A DNA stretch of 64,000 nt from Flavobacterium microcysteis (GCF_006385255.1 NZ_VFJE01000056.1:310001-374000), one strand, 5' to 3'. Positions 52,433 to 62,138 are shown, numbered from the stretch's first letter. A program made the numbers and translations. The notes: generated by a model from the sequence alone, not told the origin.

Positions 52433-53779
52433 CTATTGTTTTGCAAATTTGATAGTTTCTTTAGCTCCACTGTCATTTGTAGCTGTCAGAACATACATTC
52501 CTGTTTCAAGACCAGAAACATTCAGGCTTACTTGGTCTTGTGAAGAGAATTTTTGATTTAAAATCTGTTTTCCTAGTAGGTCGTAAATAGCAACTTCGTT
52601 GATAGAAGCTCCGCTTAGGTTTAATTGGTTGTTAGCCGGATTTGGATACGCTTTGAAAGTCTTGCCAGAAGCAATGTCTTCTATTCCTAAAGCAGATCCT
52701 GTGTATTTATAGATTCCTTCAGTTGGTGTTGCGCCAGTCGTAAATCCGCTTGCCCAACCTGTAGTTCCGTTTAAAAATGCAATGGAAACTCTCTGAACTC
52801 CTGAGTCAATTTGTGTCCAAGATGTTCCGTTGTTGTTGCTATATCCTGTAAAAAAATTATCACCGTCTGTGCCAGTTCCAACAAGTACATTTGTTCCTTT
52901 AATGTAGTTTAGGTTCGTGTAATTAGAAGTGTAGCTTGCGCCAGAGTCCCATGAAGTTCCTCCATTTGAAGTTTTATACAAAGTATAAGTGTTGACTGCA
53001 GAAGAACCGCTTCCGGTTGTGCTTCTGGCTAACAAAATACCATTGTTGTTGTCGCTAAAGAAAATTTGTCCTCCAACTGCAGTTGCTGAAAAGTCAGTAA
53101 TTGGAGTGTCTAATTTTGTCCAGGTTGCACCCATGTCTGTTGTTCTGTATAGTTTTCCTTTATTGGTCACAAACCAAAAAGAGTTGCCTGCTGCAACATT
53201 TCCGCCATTATATCCGTATTCGTCAGATTCTGGATTAGGAAGAGAAGCTGCTGGTACAGCTGTCCAGGTTGTACCGCCATTGCTGGTAGTGTAAACTTCA
53301 AACTCTCCTGCTACAGGGTCGCCTTCGGTAACACCATTATTCTCATCGAAAAAGTGAACCACATTAAAGAAGGAAGATCCTATTGTAGAATATGCGCCTG
53401 TATTTTGTTTGGTCCAGCTTGTACCTCCGTTTGTCGTTTTCCAAACGCCACCAAGTCCGTTGGTTGGGTGTACGGCTCCTGCCCATGCTGTTGTAGCGTT
53501 GATAGGCATAAGATTAGTTATTTCAAGTGTGGCACTTCCAACGTTAATCGTTCCTGTGGTCCATGTTGTACCACCGTTAGTGGTTTTTGTGAAAATCTGT
53601 ACATTGGCACCAGTGGCGCTTCCATCGTAGCCTTTAGCCCAAACGGTATTGGCATCAACAATGTGAATCTCGTCTAATCCGCGGCTTGCAGCAGTAAATC
53701 CTGTGTTTTGGGTTGCCCATTGTGATTGCATAGTCCAGCTGGCGGCTAACAATGCCATTAAAAGTAATTTTTGTTTCAT
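52433..53779 (-). CDS. T9SS cargo protein with BNR/Ycf48-like repeats and type A sorting domain
   Basis: The 448-residue protein has a signal peptide (cleavage near TMQSQ), six copies of a motif like TSNGGTTW (BNR/Ycf48-type beta-propeller blades) across residues 60-340, and a C-terminal type A T9SS sorting domain of about 80 residues (FKAYPNPANNQLNLSG to the end KETIKFAKQ). It is therefore secreted by the T9SS that sprA and the porG-like gene contribute to. Such propellers are structural or adhesive; sialidase activity is not suggested because the catalytic residues of sialidases are absent. Confidence 0.93.
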   Translation of the reverse strand: MKQKLLLMALLAASWTMQSQWATQNTGFTAASRGLDEIHIVDANTVWAKGYDGSATGANVQIFTKTTNGGTTWTTGTINVGSATLEITNLMPINATTAWAGAVHPTNGLGGVWKTTNGGTSWTKQNTGAYSTIGSSFFNVVHFFDENNGVTEGDPVAGEFEVYTTSNGGTTWTAVPAASLPNPESDEYGYNGGNVAAGNSFWFVTNKGKLYRTTDMGATWTKLDTPITDFSATAVGGQIFFSDNNNGILLARSTTGSGSSAVNTYTLYKTSNGGTSWDSGASYTSNYTNLNYIKGTNVLVGTGTDGDNFFTGYSNNNGTSWTQIDSGVQRVSIAFLNGTTGWASGFTTGATPTEGIYKYTGSALGIEDIASGKTFKAYPNPANNQLNLSGASINEVAIYDLLGKQILNQKFSSQDQVSLNVSGLETGMYVLTATNDSGAKETIKFAKQ

Positions 53780-53803
53780 TGTAGTTTTTTTTGGTTAAGA
53801 ATC

Positions 53804-53811
53804 AAAGGTAT
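53804..53811 (-). promoter_or_regulatory. -7 box of the T9SS cargo gene (TACCTTTG)
   Basis: TAnnTTTG match on the minus strand, ending 24 bases before the ATG. Confidence 0.65.
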
Positions 53812-53860
53812 AAAATTTGATTTCATGACCTTGTGAATTTAACATATCGTAAAAAAACCT

Positions 53861-53868
53861 TATATTTG
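53861..53868 (+). promoter_or_regulatory. -7 box of the phage-holin-like membrane gene (TATATTTG)
   Basis: TAnnTTTG match ending 22 bases before the ATG. Confidence 0.65.
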
Positions 53869-53890
53869 AATGAACATAAATCGATAAATT

Positions 53891-54259
53891 ATGAATTTGA
53901 TTGTAAGAATTCTTATTACGGCTGTTTTAGTAATGATAATAGCGCATTTTATGCCGGGTGTTGCTCTTAAGGGCACGCACGGGATCTCGTCAGAAAATTT
54001 TGTGACGGCAATAATTGTTGCGGTAGTGTTGGGATTGTTGAATTTATTCGTAAAGCCTCTTTTGGTTTTACTCACACTTCCTGTAACGGTCATCACCTTT
54101 GGATTGTTTCTTCTGGTGATCAATGCGTTGATAATTATGCTCTGTGCAAATCTGGTCGATGGCTTTGCAGTTTCAAGTTTTTGGACGGCACTTTTGTTTA
54201 GCTTGATTTTGTCTATTTTGCAGTCTGTCGTGTTCTCGCTGACGGGAGGAGATAAATAA
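53891..54259 (+). CDS. Phage holin family IV-like membrane protein
   Basis: The 122-residue protein has four hydrophobic segments and the family motif GLLNLFVKPLLVLLTLPVTVITFGLFLLVINALIIMLCANLVDGF, with the central NLFVKP turn. Despite the family name, these proteins are widespread chromosomal membrane proteins and there is no phage context here. Function unknown. Confidence 0.9.
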   Translation: MNLIVRILITAVLVMIIAHFMPGVALKGTHGISSENFVTAIIVAVVLGLLNLFVKPLLVLLTLPVTVITFGLFLLVINALIIMLCANLVDGFAVSSFWTALLFSLILSILQSVVFSLTGGDK

Positions 54260-54330
54260 TATAGCCTATTTGATAGCAGATAGTTATCATATTTGTTAAT
54301 CCTATATTAATACATGAATGTAAAACTTGG

Positions 54331-54365
54331 TTGGGTTGTAAAAATGTTATAATTTTGCAACCCAA
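54331..54365 (+). other. Inverted repeat around the tig promoter
   Basis: TTGGGTTG (54331-54338) and CAACCCAA (54358-54365) are perfect 8-bp inverted arms on either side of the tig -7 box. The right arm begins one base past that box, so the pair could be an operator. Confidence 0.5.
54350..54357 (+). promoter_or_regulatory. -7 box of tig (TAATTTTG)
   Basis: TAnnTTTG match ending 25 bases before the ATG, with a TTG at 54327-54329 twenty bases upstream. Confidence 0.7.
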
Positions 54366-54382
54366 TTTTAGTATGTAAAAAA

Positions 54383-55708
54383 ATGAATATTACAAGAAAT
54401 AATGTTGACGCATTAAATGCGGTTGTAACAGTTGAAGTATCAAAGGCAGATTATGCTCCTCAAGTTGACAAAGTTTTAAAAAACTACCTGAAAAATGCTA
54501 GCATTCCTGGTTTTAGAAAAGGCGCAGTTCCAATGAGCCTAATCCAGAAGCAATACGGGAAAGCAGTTTTGCTGGAAGAAGTAAACAAGGTTTTGCAAGA
54601 AAATCTGAACAACTACCTGGCTACTGAGAAACTGGATATACTTGGGAATCCGCTTCCAAAAATTAACGAAGACTTCAATTGGGATGCTGATGATTATTCT
54701 TTTGAATTCGAATTAGGTCTTGCGCCTGAATTTACAGTTGATTTAGAGGCTAAAAACAAAATCACTTACTATAAAATTACAGCTGATGACAAAATGCTTG
54801 ATGATCAGGTACAACGCATCCAGAAGCAGTATGGTAAATTGATTTCTAAAGATACAGTAGAAGAAGGTTTTGATGTGACTGGTACTTTTACAAACGAAGA
54901 AAACGGAATCAATAATACGGCTACAATTTCTCTTGATATCTTCAAAGATAAAAAGACAGCTAAAAAATTCATCGGAAAGAAAGTTGGTGATGTAGTTACA
55001 TTAAAAACTAAAGGTCTTTTTGATGACGATCATAAATTGATGGATTACCTTAAGGTAGGTCACGATAATGTTCACGGTCTTGATATTGAAGTAGATTTCA
55101 AAATTGAAGAAATCAATGCATCAGAATTGGCAGAACTAAACCAGGAACTTTTTGATAAATTGTTTGGTGAAGGAAATGTAACTTCTGTTGAACAAGTAAA
55201 AGAAAAAATCAAAGAAGATGCTGAAAAGCAATTTGCTTCTCAAGCAGATCAAAAATTCATAAATGACGTAACATCTTCTTTGTTAGAAAATACAAAATTT
55301 GACTTGCCAGCTGAATTCTTGAAAAAATGGATACAGACTGTAGGTGAAACACCTTTGACTGCTGAGCAGGCAGAAGAAGAATATGCAAGATCTGAAAACG
55401 GACTTCGTTACCAATTGATTGAGGGTAAAGTGATGTCACAAAACAACCTTCAGATTACTTTTGATGACTTGAAAGCGTATACTGCTGAGATTATCAAAAA
55501 ACAAATGGCACAATTCGGACAGATGAATCCAACTGACGAAGATGTAGATGGAATTGTAGCAAGAGTACTTTCAAACCAGGAAGAAGTAAAAAGACTTTCT
55601 GAGCAGGTAATGAATGAGAAAATGCTTGGTTTGTTCAAAGAAAAAGTAAAAGCAAAGACAAAAGAAGTTTCTTACGAGCAGTTCATCAAAGAAATGTACG
55701 GAGAATAA
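54383..55708 (+). CDS. tig: Trigger factor
   Basis: Trigger factor is the ribosome-bound chaperone for nascent chains. The 441-residue protein has the ribosome-docking loop PGFRKGAVP (about residues 41-49), a peptidyl-prolyl-isomerase-like middle domain that looks degenerate (no clear FKBP active-site pattern), and the helical C-terminal arms to the end SYEQFIKEMYGE. It precedes clpP and clpX, the common tig-clpP-clpX order, but a weak terminator and 220 bases separate it from clpP. Confidence 0.96.
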   Translation: MNITRNNVDALNAVVTVEVSKADYAPQVDKVLKNYLKNASIPGFRKGAVPMSLIQKQYGKAVLLEEVNKVLQENLNNYLATEKLDILGNPLPKINEDFNWDADDYSFEFELGLAPEFTVDLEAKNKITYYKITADDKMLDDQVQRIQKQYGKLISKDTVEEGFDVTGTFTNEENGINNTATISLDIFKDKKTAKKFIGKKVGDVVTLKTKGLFDDDHKLMDYLKVGHDNVHGLDIEVDFKIEEINASELAELNQELFDKLFGEGNVTSVEQVKEKIKEDAEKQFASQADQKFINDVTSSLLENTKFDLPAEFLKKWIQTVGETPLTAEQAEEEYARSENGLRYQLIEGKVMSQNNLQITFDDLKAYTAEIIKKQMAQFGQMNPTDEDVDGIVARVLSNQEEVKRLSEQVMNEKMLGLFKEKVKAKTKEVSYEQFIKEMYGE

Positions 55709-55735
55709 ATTCTTGAAAAAATCGTTATCTTTAAG

Positions 55736-55764
55736 GCGCCAAAGTATTTTTTGGCGCTCTTTGT
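55736..55764 (+). terminator. Possible terminator after tig
   Basis: GCGCCAAA (55736-55743) pairs with TTTGGCGC (55750-55757), followed by an imperfect T-rich tail. Confidence 0.55.
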
Positions 55765-55931
55765 TTTATGCTTTTTCAGATTTTTATACTCAGAAACTGA
55801 CGGATTGTCCGATTGTGTAAATGCTTTTCATGCCAATAAGGTAAGATTTGCTCTTAGCACGAACTTTGCATACTCAAAGAATATAACAAGAACTGTTTTT
55901 ATAACTCGTAACTTTTAACTTAATTAAAAAA

Positions 55932-56591
55932 ATGGATTACGGTAAAGAATTTAAAAAATTTGCTATAAAGCACCAGGGCGTTAACAGCATGTATTACGAT
56001 AAAATCGTTAATAGCATGACGCCATATATTATTGAAGAAAGACAATTAAACGTATCGCAATTAGACGTGTTTTCACGTTTGATGATGGACAGAATCATTT
56101 TCCTGGGAACAGGAGTTGATGATCATGTAGCCAACATTATTCAGGCGCAATTGCTGTTTTTAGAAAGCGTGGATTCCTCTAAAGATGTACAGATTTATAT
56201 CAATTCTCCTGGAGGAAGCGTATATGCCGGATTAGGAATTTATGATACTATGCAGTATATCAAACCAGATGTGGCTACAATCTGTACAGGAATGGCAGCT
56301 TCTATGGGAGCAGTTCTACTTTGTGCAGGAGCAGAAGGAAAACGTTCGGCTTTGCCACATTCAAGAGTTATGATTCACCAGCCATCAGGAGGAGCACAAG
56401 GAGTTGCGACTGATATGGAAATCAACCTTCGCGAAATGCTGAAACTTAAAGATGAATTATATGAAATCATCGCTAAGCATTCAGGACAGCCTTTTGATAA
56501 AGTTCATAAAGACAGCGAAAGAGACTATTGGATGAAAGCTGATGAAGCGAAAGAGTACGGAATGATTGATGAGGTTTTGAGAAGAAGTTAA
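55932..56591 (+). CDS. clpP: ATP-dependent Clp protease proteolytic subunit
   Basis: ClpP forms the two-ring protease chamber used with ClpX. The 219-residue protein has the QLLFLESVD and [19 protein letters not shown] segments, the nucleophile serine in [11 protein letters not shown] (about residue 120) and the histidine in [10 protein letters not shown] (about 145). The aspartate lies in the later DSERDYWM stretch. The catalytic triad is complete. clpX follows after a palindromic repeat of 75 bases. Confidence 0.97.
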   Translation: MDYGKEFKKFAIKHQGVNSMYYDKIVNSMTPYIIEERQLNVSQLDVFSRLMMDRIIFLGTGVDDHVANIIQAQLLFLESVDSSKDVQIYINSPGGSVYAGLGIYDTMQYIKPDVATICTGMAASMGAVLLCAGAEGKRSALPHSRVMIHQPSGGAQGVATDMEINLREMLKLKDELYEIIAKHSGQPFDKVHKDSERDYWMKADEAKEYGMIDEVLRRS

Positions 56592-56603
56592 TAAATTTAG
56601 TTT

Positions 56604-56656
56604 ATAGTGGATAGTAGATAGTTTATAAACTATCCACTATCCACTATCCACTATCA
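56604..56656 (+). repeat. Palindromic array of CTATCCA words between clpP and clpX
   Basis: Bases 56604-56647 form a 44-bp near-perfect palindrome (one mismatch per arm), built from repeated ATAGTGG on the left and CTATCCA on the right, and the CTATCCA words continue to 56656. It fills almost the whole clpP-clpX gap. Confidence 0.85.
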
Positions 56657-56666
56657 ATTAATAAAT

Positions 56667-57902
56667 ATGGCTAAAGAAGTATTAGAGTGTTCTTTTTGTG
56701 GAAGGAAAAAGCCAGAAACAAATCTGCTTATTGCAGGGATTGACGCGCATATTTGCGACAGATGCATCGAACAGGCGCATGGAATCGTCATTGAAGAATT
56801 AAAGCAGAACAAAAGAAATGGAGCCATGGCTTCGGATCTGATTTTGCAAAAACCAAAAGAGATTAGAGCTTTTTTGGATAAATATGTTATCGGACAGGAT
56901 CAGACTAAAAAAGTAATGTCGGTTGCTGTTTACAATCACTACAAGCGTTTAATGCAGCAGCAATCCGATGATGAGGTTGAAATCGAAAAGAGCAACATCA
57001 TCATGGTTGGCCAGACTGGTACAGGAAAAACATTGGTAGCAAAAACCATCGCGAAAATGTTGGATGTGCCATTGGCAATAGTGGATGCGACAGTATTGAC
57101 GGAAGCAGGCTATGTGGGTGAAGACGTAGAAAGTATTCTTACGAGATTGCTTCAGGCGGCTGACTATGATGTAGCGAAAGCAGAAAGAGGAATCGTTTTT
57201 ATTGACGAGATTGATAAAATTGCCAGAAAAAGCGATAACCCATCCATCACAAGAGACGTATCCGGAGAAGGTGTTCAGCAGGCGTTATTAAAACTGTTGG
57301 AAGGAACGGTAGTGAATGTACCGCCAAAAGGAGGAAGAAAACACCCGGACCAAAAATTTGTTGAAGTAAATACGCAGAACATCTTGTTCATTGCCGGAGG
57401 TGCTTTTGACGGAATAGAAAGAATTATTTCTAAACGTTTGAACCGTCAGGCTGTTGGATATGGTTCTTCAAAAAACACAGACAATATCGATAAGGATAAT
57501 CTGTTGCAGTATGTTATACCAAAAGACATCAAAGATTTCGGATTGATTCCGGAAATCATCGGTCGTCTTCCGGTTTTGACACATATGGATCCGCTTGATA
57601 GAGAAACCTTAAGAGCTATCCTTACAGAGCCTAAAAATGCGCTAATCAAGCAATACCAAAAACTTTTGGCTATGGACGATGTAGAGCTTACAGTTTCAGG
57701 CGAAGCGTTGGATTATGTAGTGGATAAGGCATTGGAGTATAAACTTGGTGCTCGTGGTCTGCGTTCTTTATGCGAGGCTATCTTGACTGATGCGATGTAT
57801 GACCTGCCAAGTTCAGACGACAAGGCTTTGGTGATTGATAAATCATATGCTGAAAATGCGTTGGACAAAAACCTTTTGCAGCGTTTGAAAGCAGCATCTT
57901 AA
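56667..57902 (+). CDS. clpX: ATP-dependent Clp protease ATP-binding subunit ClpX
   Basis: ClpX is the AAA+ unfoldase of ClpXP. The 411-residue protein has the N-terminal zinc-binding domain [12 protein letters not shown] ... HICDRC, Walker A GQTGTGKT (about residues 114-121), Walker [11 protein letters not shown], and the pore-loop region [11 protein letters not shown]. The [16 protein letters not shown] and C-terminal [19 protein letters not shown] segments are standard. No -7 box lies in the repeat-filled gap, so it probably relies on the clpP transcript. A strong terminator follows. Confidence 0.98.
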   Translation: MAKEVLECSFCGRKKPETNLLIAGIDAHICDRCIEQAHGIVIEELKQNKRNGAMASDLILQKPKEIRAFLDKYVIGQDQTKKVMSVAVYNHYKRLMQQQSDDEVEIEKSNIIMVGQTGTGKTLVAKTIAKMLDVPLAIVDATVLTEAGYVGEDVESILTRLLQAADYDVAKAERGIVFIDEIDKIARKSDNPSITRDVSGEGVQQALLKLLEGTVVNVPPKGGRKHPDQKFVEVNTQNILFIAGGAFDGIERIISKRLNRQAVGYGSSKNTDNIDKDNLLQYVIPKDIKDFGLIPEIIGRLPVLTHMDPLDRETLRAILTEPKNALIKQYQKLLAMDDVELTVSGEALDYVVDKALEYKLGARGLRSLCEAILTDAMYDLPSSDDKALVIDKSYAENALDKNLLQRLKAAS

Positions 57903-57923
57903 AAAAAATAATTACTGAAAATA

Positions 57924-57957
57924 AAAATCCCGATGATAACTCATCGGGATTTTTTTA
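57924..57957. terminator. Bidirectional terminator between clpX and the TonB receptor gene
   Basis: AAAATCCCGATGA pairs with TCATCGGGATTTT around a TAAC loop, with flanking A- and T-runs. Confidence 0.92.
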
Positions 57958-57970
57958 TGTCTGATTTGAA

Positions 57971-60430
57971 TTAAAGTCCTTTGCCTCCTTCGTTGGCTTT
58001 CTCGACCTGGATGTTGGTGTTTTCCGTTTGTAATTTCTGGTTTCCGAAGTTATAGGTCAATGAGATTCGGAAAGTCCTGGAGTCATTCTTTTCGTAAAAT
58101 AAGGTTCTCAGGTTTTTTCCTTCTACTAATGCGTTTACTTCATTTGCGTTGAAGACATCAAAGCAGTGGAGTCCTACTTTTAGCTTTTTATCCAAAAATG
58201 CCTTGTTGAAGGAAATATCAAATTGTTGGATGGGCTTTTCAATTCGGTAAATCTCCCAGTTTCCTTTTGGAAGGAAAAAGTAAGACATATTATTAGTAAT
58301 TCCCCACGGAAGATGAGTTTGTGCTTCTAAACTAAAGTTTACCATTCCTTTGTTCTTGAATGTGAAATCATAGCCTTCGATATCTGTTTTTATATAGTTG
58401 ATGTTGGCATAGATGTAATTCATCTTGTCAATCTCATTCAATCGTTTTGAAAACTCTTCTCTGCTTTTGAAAAAATAGTCTAACGGAATAGGGAAAGACA
58501 AAGAAGTACTAAATGTTTTGATTTTGTCAAAGGCAGCAAATGTCCTGTTGCTTACCAATTCGCCATCTTTTGCGCTAAAAATGAATTGGGTGTCGTTTTT
58601 GGCAACGGCATAATTAGTGCTAAGACTCACATATTGAAAAGCTGTAATCTTGAATCCGTAATTGTCAAAAAATATAGGCTGTAGCGCTATATTTCCCGTA
58701 GAAGTATTGTATCGGTTAAAGTTCGAGCCGTTATTCGGGTCAATCGTAAAATAACCCGGCTGTGAAATCTTTTTGGAATAAGAAGTACTCAGGTTGATGT
58801 TTTCTGTTGCCTCAAACAAAATGCTGGCATTTGGGAAAAAACGATTGTTGTTGAATTTGATTTTATCAGCAACCGTGCTTGCTTCTCGCTCAATCTCGAA
58901 ATTTTCAAAACGAAGACCGGCCGTGAAATTGAATTTTTTATACTTCTTTCGGGCTTCCACATAAAATGCGAGGTTATGTTCTGTATAATCAAAATCAATA
59001 ACCGATTCGTAAATGTTGGAGTTGAATATGGCATCGCTGTCTTCTTCAAAATTGTATTTCCCTAAGTCTTTTACTTTTGTCGTATTGTATTTTCCTCCCG
59101 TATTAATAGTAAAGGCATATTTTTCAAAAGGGAATGAAAAATCATACTTCAAATAATAATTGGTCAAACCAAAATCAATATCAGAATTGTTGTAGGTGTA
59201 TTTATTATTTTCAAAAGAAGTGGAACGGTTCAACGGATTTCGGTCAAACATATTAGTGTAAGCAATTACATCTAGTGTTCTGCCTAAGGTGTCGAGTTTT
59301 GTCTTAAACTGCAAACTCAATTCCTGATTGTTTGCTTTTGTTTTAGCTATACCGTGGTTGCTGAAATCAATTGTATTACCAAAAGCCGTACTTGTATTGT
59401 CATTACTATCGTTGGAAAGGCTCATGTTGTAATTGAAAAGAATATTAGATTTGTCGGATAATTTATAATTGAGTCCGGTTCTCCAATACACGTTTCTGAA
59501 AATCATAGTCTCAAAATTTTCCTGCTGTAACTTTACCGGTGGATTAAAATAGGTGAATTCCTGTCCGTTTTTGTTTCTGTTTTCACGTTCAATATAGTTT
59601 ACGCCAAACATCGTCTGCCAGCTCAGGTTATTTTTCTTTCCATTGAGAAGAATCTGTGGGCTTGGCTTCTGGTATTTGTTGAAATTGTAGTTGATGTTGA
59701 AGCTGGCATTCACACCCTTCATTTTTTTGCTATTGGTCACAATATTGATAATAGAACCGCTGGCATTAGCATCATAAGCAGCGCCGGGATCATAAATAAG
59801 TTCTATTTTTTCGATAGCATTGGCAGGAAGGCTGTTCAGGTAATTCTGAAGATCGGTTCCAGTCAGGTTACTTGGAGCACCGTCAATATAAACGGTAACG
59901 CCTTTTCCGTTTAAAGTCAGTCCGCCAACAGGTGAAGCTACTACTCCGGGAAGTTTTTTAATGGCTTCGAGTGTGGTGCCACTATTTAGCATTCCGTTTT
60001 CTTTAATGCTGATTATAGTCTTGTCAGACTCGACTTTCATGTATTGACGCTGGTTACCATAAACGGTCACTTCGCTCAATTCATTTGTCTTGTCTTTTAG
60101 CTCGATATTCTGGATGATTTTTTCCTGGTTTTGTGCAGTCACTTCAAAAGGAAGGGCTGTTTCCTGAATGTCTAATCCTGAAATGGTAAAGATGTAATTC
60201 CCAAAGTCAAGTTTTTTGGTAAGCGTAAATTTACAGCCATTGGCCCGATAGGCACCGATTTTAGTCTTGCTGTTTCCTTCGATTTTTTCCAGAAGAATTT
60301 CTCTTTCTGACGAATCGCTTTCACAGGGAATACCGCTTTTCGGGCTGTTAAGTTCAAGGTAGGTGGGTGATTGTTGTGCAGATACGATGCTGCTTATGCT
60401 TAAGGCAAGCATAACAAATAGTGATTTCAT
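57971..60430 (-). CDS. TonB-dependent outer membrane receptor (OMP_b-brl_3 type)
   Basis: The 819-residue protein has a signal peptide (after IVSAQ), a carboxypeptidase-regulatory-like domain (about residues 20-110), a plug domain (for example IKKLPGVVASPVGGLTLNGKGVTVYIDG and LIYDPGAAYDANASGSIINIV) and a large barrel. It resembles the outer-membrane-beta-barrel-family receptors rather than SusC, and no SusD-like gene is adjacent. The C-terminal tail after the last strand (NTNIQVEKANEGGKGL) is short and hydrophilic. Ligand unknown. Confidence 0.93.
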   Translation of the reverse strand: MKSLFVMLALSISSIVSAQQSPTYLELNSPKSGIPCESDSSEREILLEKIEGNSKTKIGAYRANGCKFTLTKKLDFGNYIFTISGLDIQETALPFEVTAQNQEKIIQNIELKDKTNELSEVTVYGNQRQYMKVESDKTIISIKENGMLNSGTTLEAIKKLPGVVASPVGGLTLNGKGVTVYIDGAPSNLTGTDLQNYLNSLPANAIEKIELIYDPGAAYDANASGSIINIVTNSKKMKGVNASFNINYNFNKYQKPSPQILLNGKKNNLSWQTMFGVNYIERENRNKNGQEFTYFNPPVKLQQENFETMIFRNVYWRTGLNYKLSDKSNILFNYNMSLSNDSNDNTSTAFGNTIDFSNHGIAKTKANNQELSLQFKTKLDTLGRTLDVIAYTNMFDRNPLNRSTSFENNKYTYNNSDIDFGLTNYYLKYDFSFPFEKYAFTINTGGKYNTTKVKDLGKYNFEEDSDAIFNSNIYESVIDFDYTEHNLAFYVEARKKYKKFNFTAGLRFENFEIEREASTVADKIKFNNNRFFPNASILFEATENINLSTSYSKKISQPGYFTIDPNNGSNFNRYNTSTGNIALQPIFFDNYGFKITAFQYVSLSTNYAVAKNDTQFIFSAKDGELVSNRTFAAFDKIKTFSTSLSFPIPLDYFFKSREEFSKRLNEIDKMNYIYANINYIKTDIEGYDFTFKNKGMVNFSLEAQTHLPWGITNNMSYFFLPKGNWEIYRIEKPIQQFDISFNKAFLDKKLKVGLHCFDVFNANEVNALVEGKNLRTLFYEKNDSRTFRISLTYNFGNQKLQTENTNIQVEKANEGGKGL

Positions 60431-60564
60431 TTTGATTAGTTTGATTGATGATGATACCCATCAGACTTTTCAAAATGGAATTTGTTACAGAAAAAACTTA
60501 GTTTTTATTAAGGGCAAAACAACTTTAACACTTTTCCCGGATTTTCAATAAGTAAGAATCTCAA

Positions 60565-62091
60565 TTAGGTACTTACAGAATGTTGCATCGACTTTAATTC
60601 CTCCAGATAATTCCTTTGGTTAGAAAGTCTCGGAATTTTGTGTTGTCCGCCTAACTTGTCCTGTTCTTTTAGCCAATCATAGAATAAGTTTGTTCTGGCT
60701 ACGTTAATGATTAACGGGTTTAAGGTCATGTTGTTATGGCGTTTTGCCTCGTAGTCCGAATTTAGAGACTGTAGCGTATCGTCTAAAACCTGCCTGAAAT
60801 GGGCAATGTTTTCGGGGTCATTCTTAAATTCAATCATCCATTCGTGTGCGCCTTTTTCTTTTCCTTCCATAAAGACAGGAGCTACAGTATAATCAATAAC
60901 CTCGGTGTTGGTCATTTTGCAGGCTTTCGCAATGGCCTTATCCGTATTTTCAACGATAAGCTCTTCTCCAAAAACATTAATATGGTGCTTGGTTCTGCCG
61001 CTCACACGAATTCTATAAGGATTTAAAGAAGTAAACCGGACAGTGTCACCAACCATATAGCGCCATAATCCAGCATTGGTAGTGATGATGATAGCGTAAT
61101 TTTTATCTAATTCTACTTCAGACAACCTGATGGTTTTTTGTTCTGGTGTTCCAAAAGTATCCATCGGAATAAATTCATAGAATATTCCATAATCAAGCAT
61201 CAATAACAGGTCGCTTGAATTGTTAAGATCCTGGATGGCAAAAAATCCTTCAGACGCATTGTAGATTTCGTAATATTGGAACTCTGAGTTAGGCAGGATT
61301 TTTTTGTATTGTTCACGATACGGTTCAAAACTTACACCGCCGTGAAAATAAACTTCAAGATTAGGCCAGATTTCGAGCAGATTTGATTTTCCGGTTGCTT
61401 CCAATGTTTTGTTCATCAGGACAAGCATCCAGGAAGGAACTCCCGCAAAACTGGTCACATTTTCATGGATTGTTTCATTAATGATAGCCGGAATTTTGGT
61501 TTCCCATTCGCTCATCAAAGAAACTTTGTTACTTGGCGTACTGCTAAATTCAGCCCAGATTGGCATGTTGTCAATCAGGATGGCAGACAAATCTCCAAAA
61601 AAAGTATTGTTGTCCTCATACAATTGCTTACTGCCACCAAGACGAAGACTCTTGCCGGTAAACAATTGCGATTCTTCATTATTGTTAAGATATAAACTCA
61701 ATAAATCTTTTCCGGCCTTATAATGGCAATTTTCTAATGCCTCGGTACTCACCGGAATGAATTTACTTTTGGCATTGGTCGTTCCGCTGGATTTGGCAAA
61801 CCATTTTATAGGAGTATTCCAGAAAACATTTTGCTCGCCCTTTCTTGTCCTTTCAATTAAAGGCTCCAAATCTTCATAGGTAGAAACCGGAACTCTTTCG
61901 GTAAATTCCTGATATGATTTTATGGAAGAAAAACCATACTGTCTGCCAATGATAGTTTGTTCAGAGGCACGTATCAAGCTCAGAAGCAACTCTTCCTGAA
62001 CTTCATTGGGATATTTCAGGAATAATTCAATCTGATGGATTCTTTTCTTTAAAATCCATGTTGCCACCGAATTGATTATGGGTAACGCCAT
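60565..62091 (-). CDS. GH3-like adenylate-forming enzyme
   Basis: The 508-residue cytoplasmic protein matches bacterial GH3 auxin-responsive-promoter family proteins. The ATP-binding signature WFAKSSGTTNAKSKFIPVS is complete, and LFYDWLKEQDKLGGQHKIPRLSN near the C-terminus is a common family ending. Plant GH3 enzymes conjugate amino acids to auxin; the bacterial substrates are not known to me. It has its own promoter box 47 bases upstream and no operon partner. Confidence 0.93.
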   Translation of the reverse strand: MALPIINSVATWILKKRIHQIELFLKYPNEVQEELLLSLIRASEQTIIGRQYGFSSIKSYQEFTERVPVSTYEDLEPLIERTRKGEQNVFWNTPIKWFAKSSGTTNAKSKFIPVSTEALENCHYKAGKDLLSLYLNNNEESQLFTGKSLRLGGSKQLYEDNNTFFGDLSAILIDNMPIWAEFSSTPSNKVSLMSEWETKIPAIINETIHENVTSFAGVPSWMLVLMNKTLEATGKSNLLEIWPNLEVYFHGGVSFEPYREQYKKILPNSEFQYYEIYNASEGFFAIQDLNNSSDLLLMLDYGIFYEFIPMDTFGTPEQKTIRLSEVELDKNYAIIITTNAGLWRYMVGDTVRFTSLNPYRIRVSGRTKHHINVFGEELIVENTDKAIAKACKMTNTEVIDYTVAPVFMEGKEKGAHEWMIEFKNDPENIAHFRQVLDDTLQSLNSDYEAKRHNNMTLNPLIINVARTNLFYDWLKEQDKLGGQHKIPRLSNQRNYLEELKSMQHSVST

Positions 62092-62103
62092 TTTTTAGGT
62101 TTG

Positions 62104-62127
62104 AGTTATGATTTATGAGTTATGAAT
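62104..62127 (+). repeat. Short GAGTTATGA word repeat
   Basis: GAGTTATGA-like words occur three times (62104-62127) just upstream of the GH3-like gene. It resembles the other word-repeat arrays in style but is shorter. Confidence 0.45.
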
Positions 62128-62138
62128 TCTAACTTTAC

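Noticed and set aside
53354-53677. Frames opposite the T9SS cargo gene (53354-53677, 53409-53630, 52989-53294)
   Set aside because: Shadows of the repetitive BNR motif in the real gene; no family resemblance.
52433-53779. Sialidase or neuraminidase call for the BNR-repeat protein
   Set aside because: The repeats are Ycf48-like blades and the catalytic Arg triad and Tyr of sialidases are not seen.
53891-54259. Prophage remnant because of the phage-holin family name
   Set aside because: No other phage gene is present and this family is common on chromosomes.
57971-60430. SusC-like polysaccharide utilisation locus
   Set aside because: No SusD-like lipoprotein, glycosidase or regulator is adjacent, and the receptor is of another barrel type.
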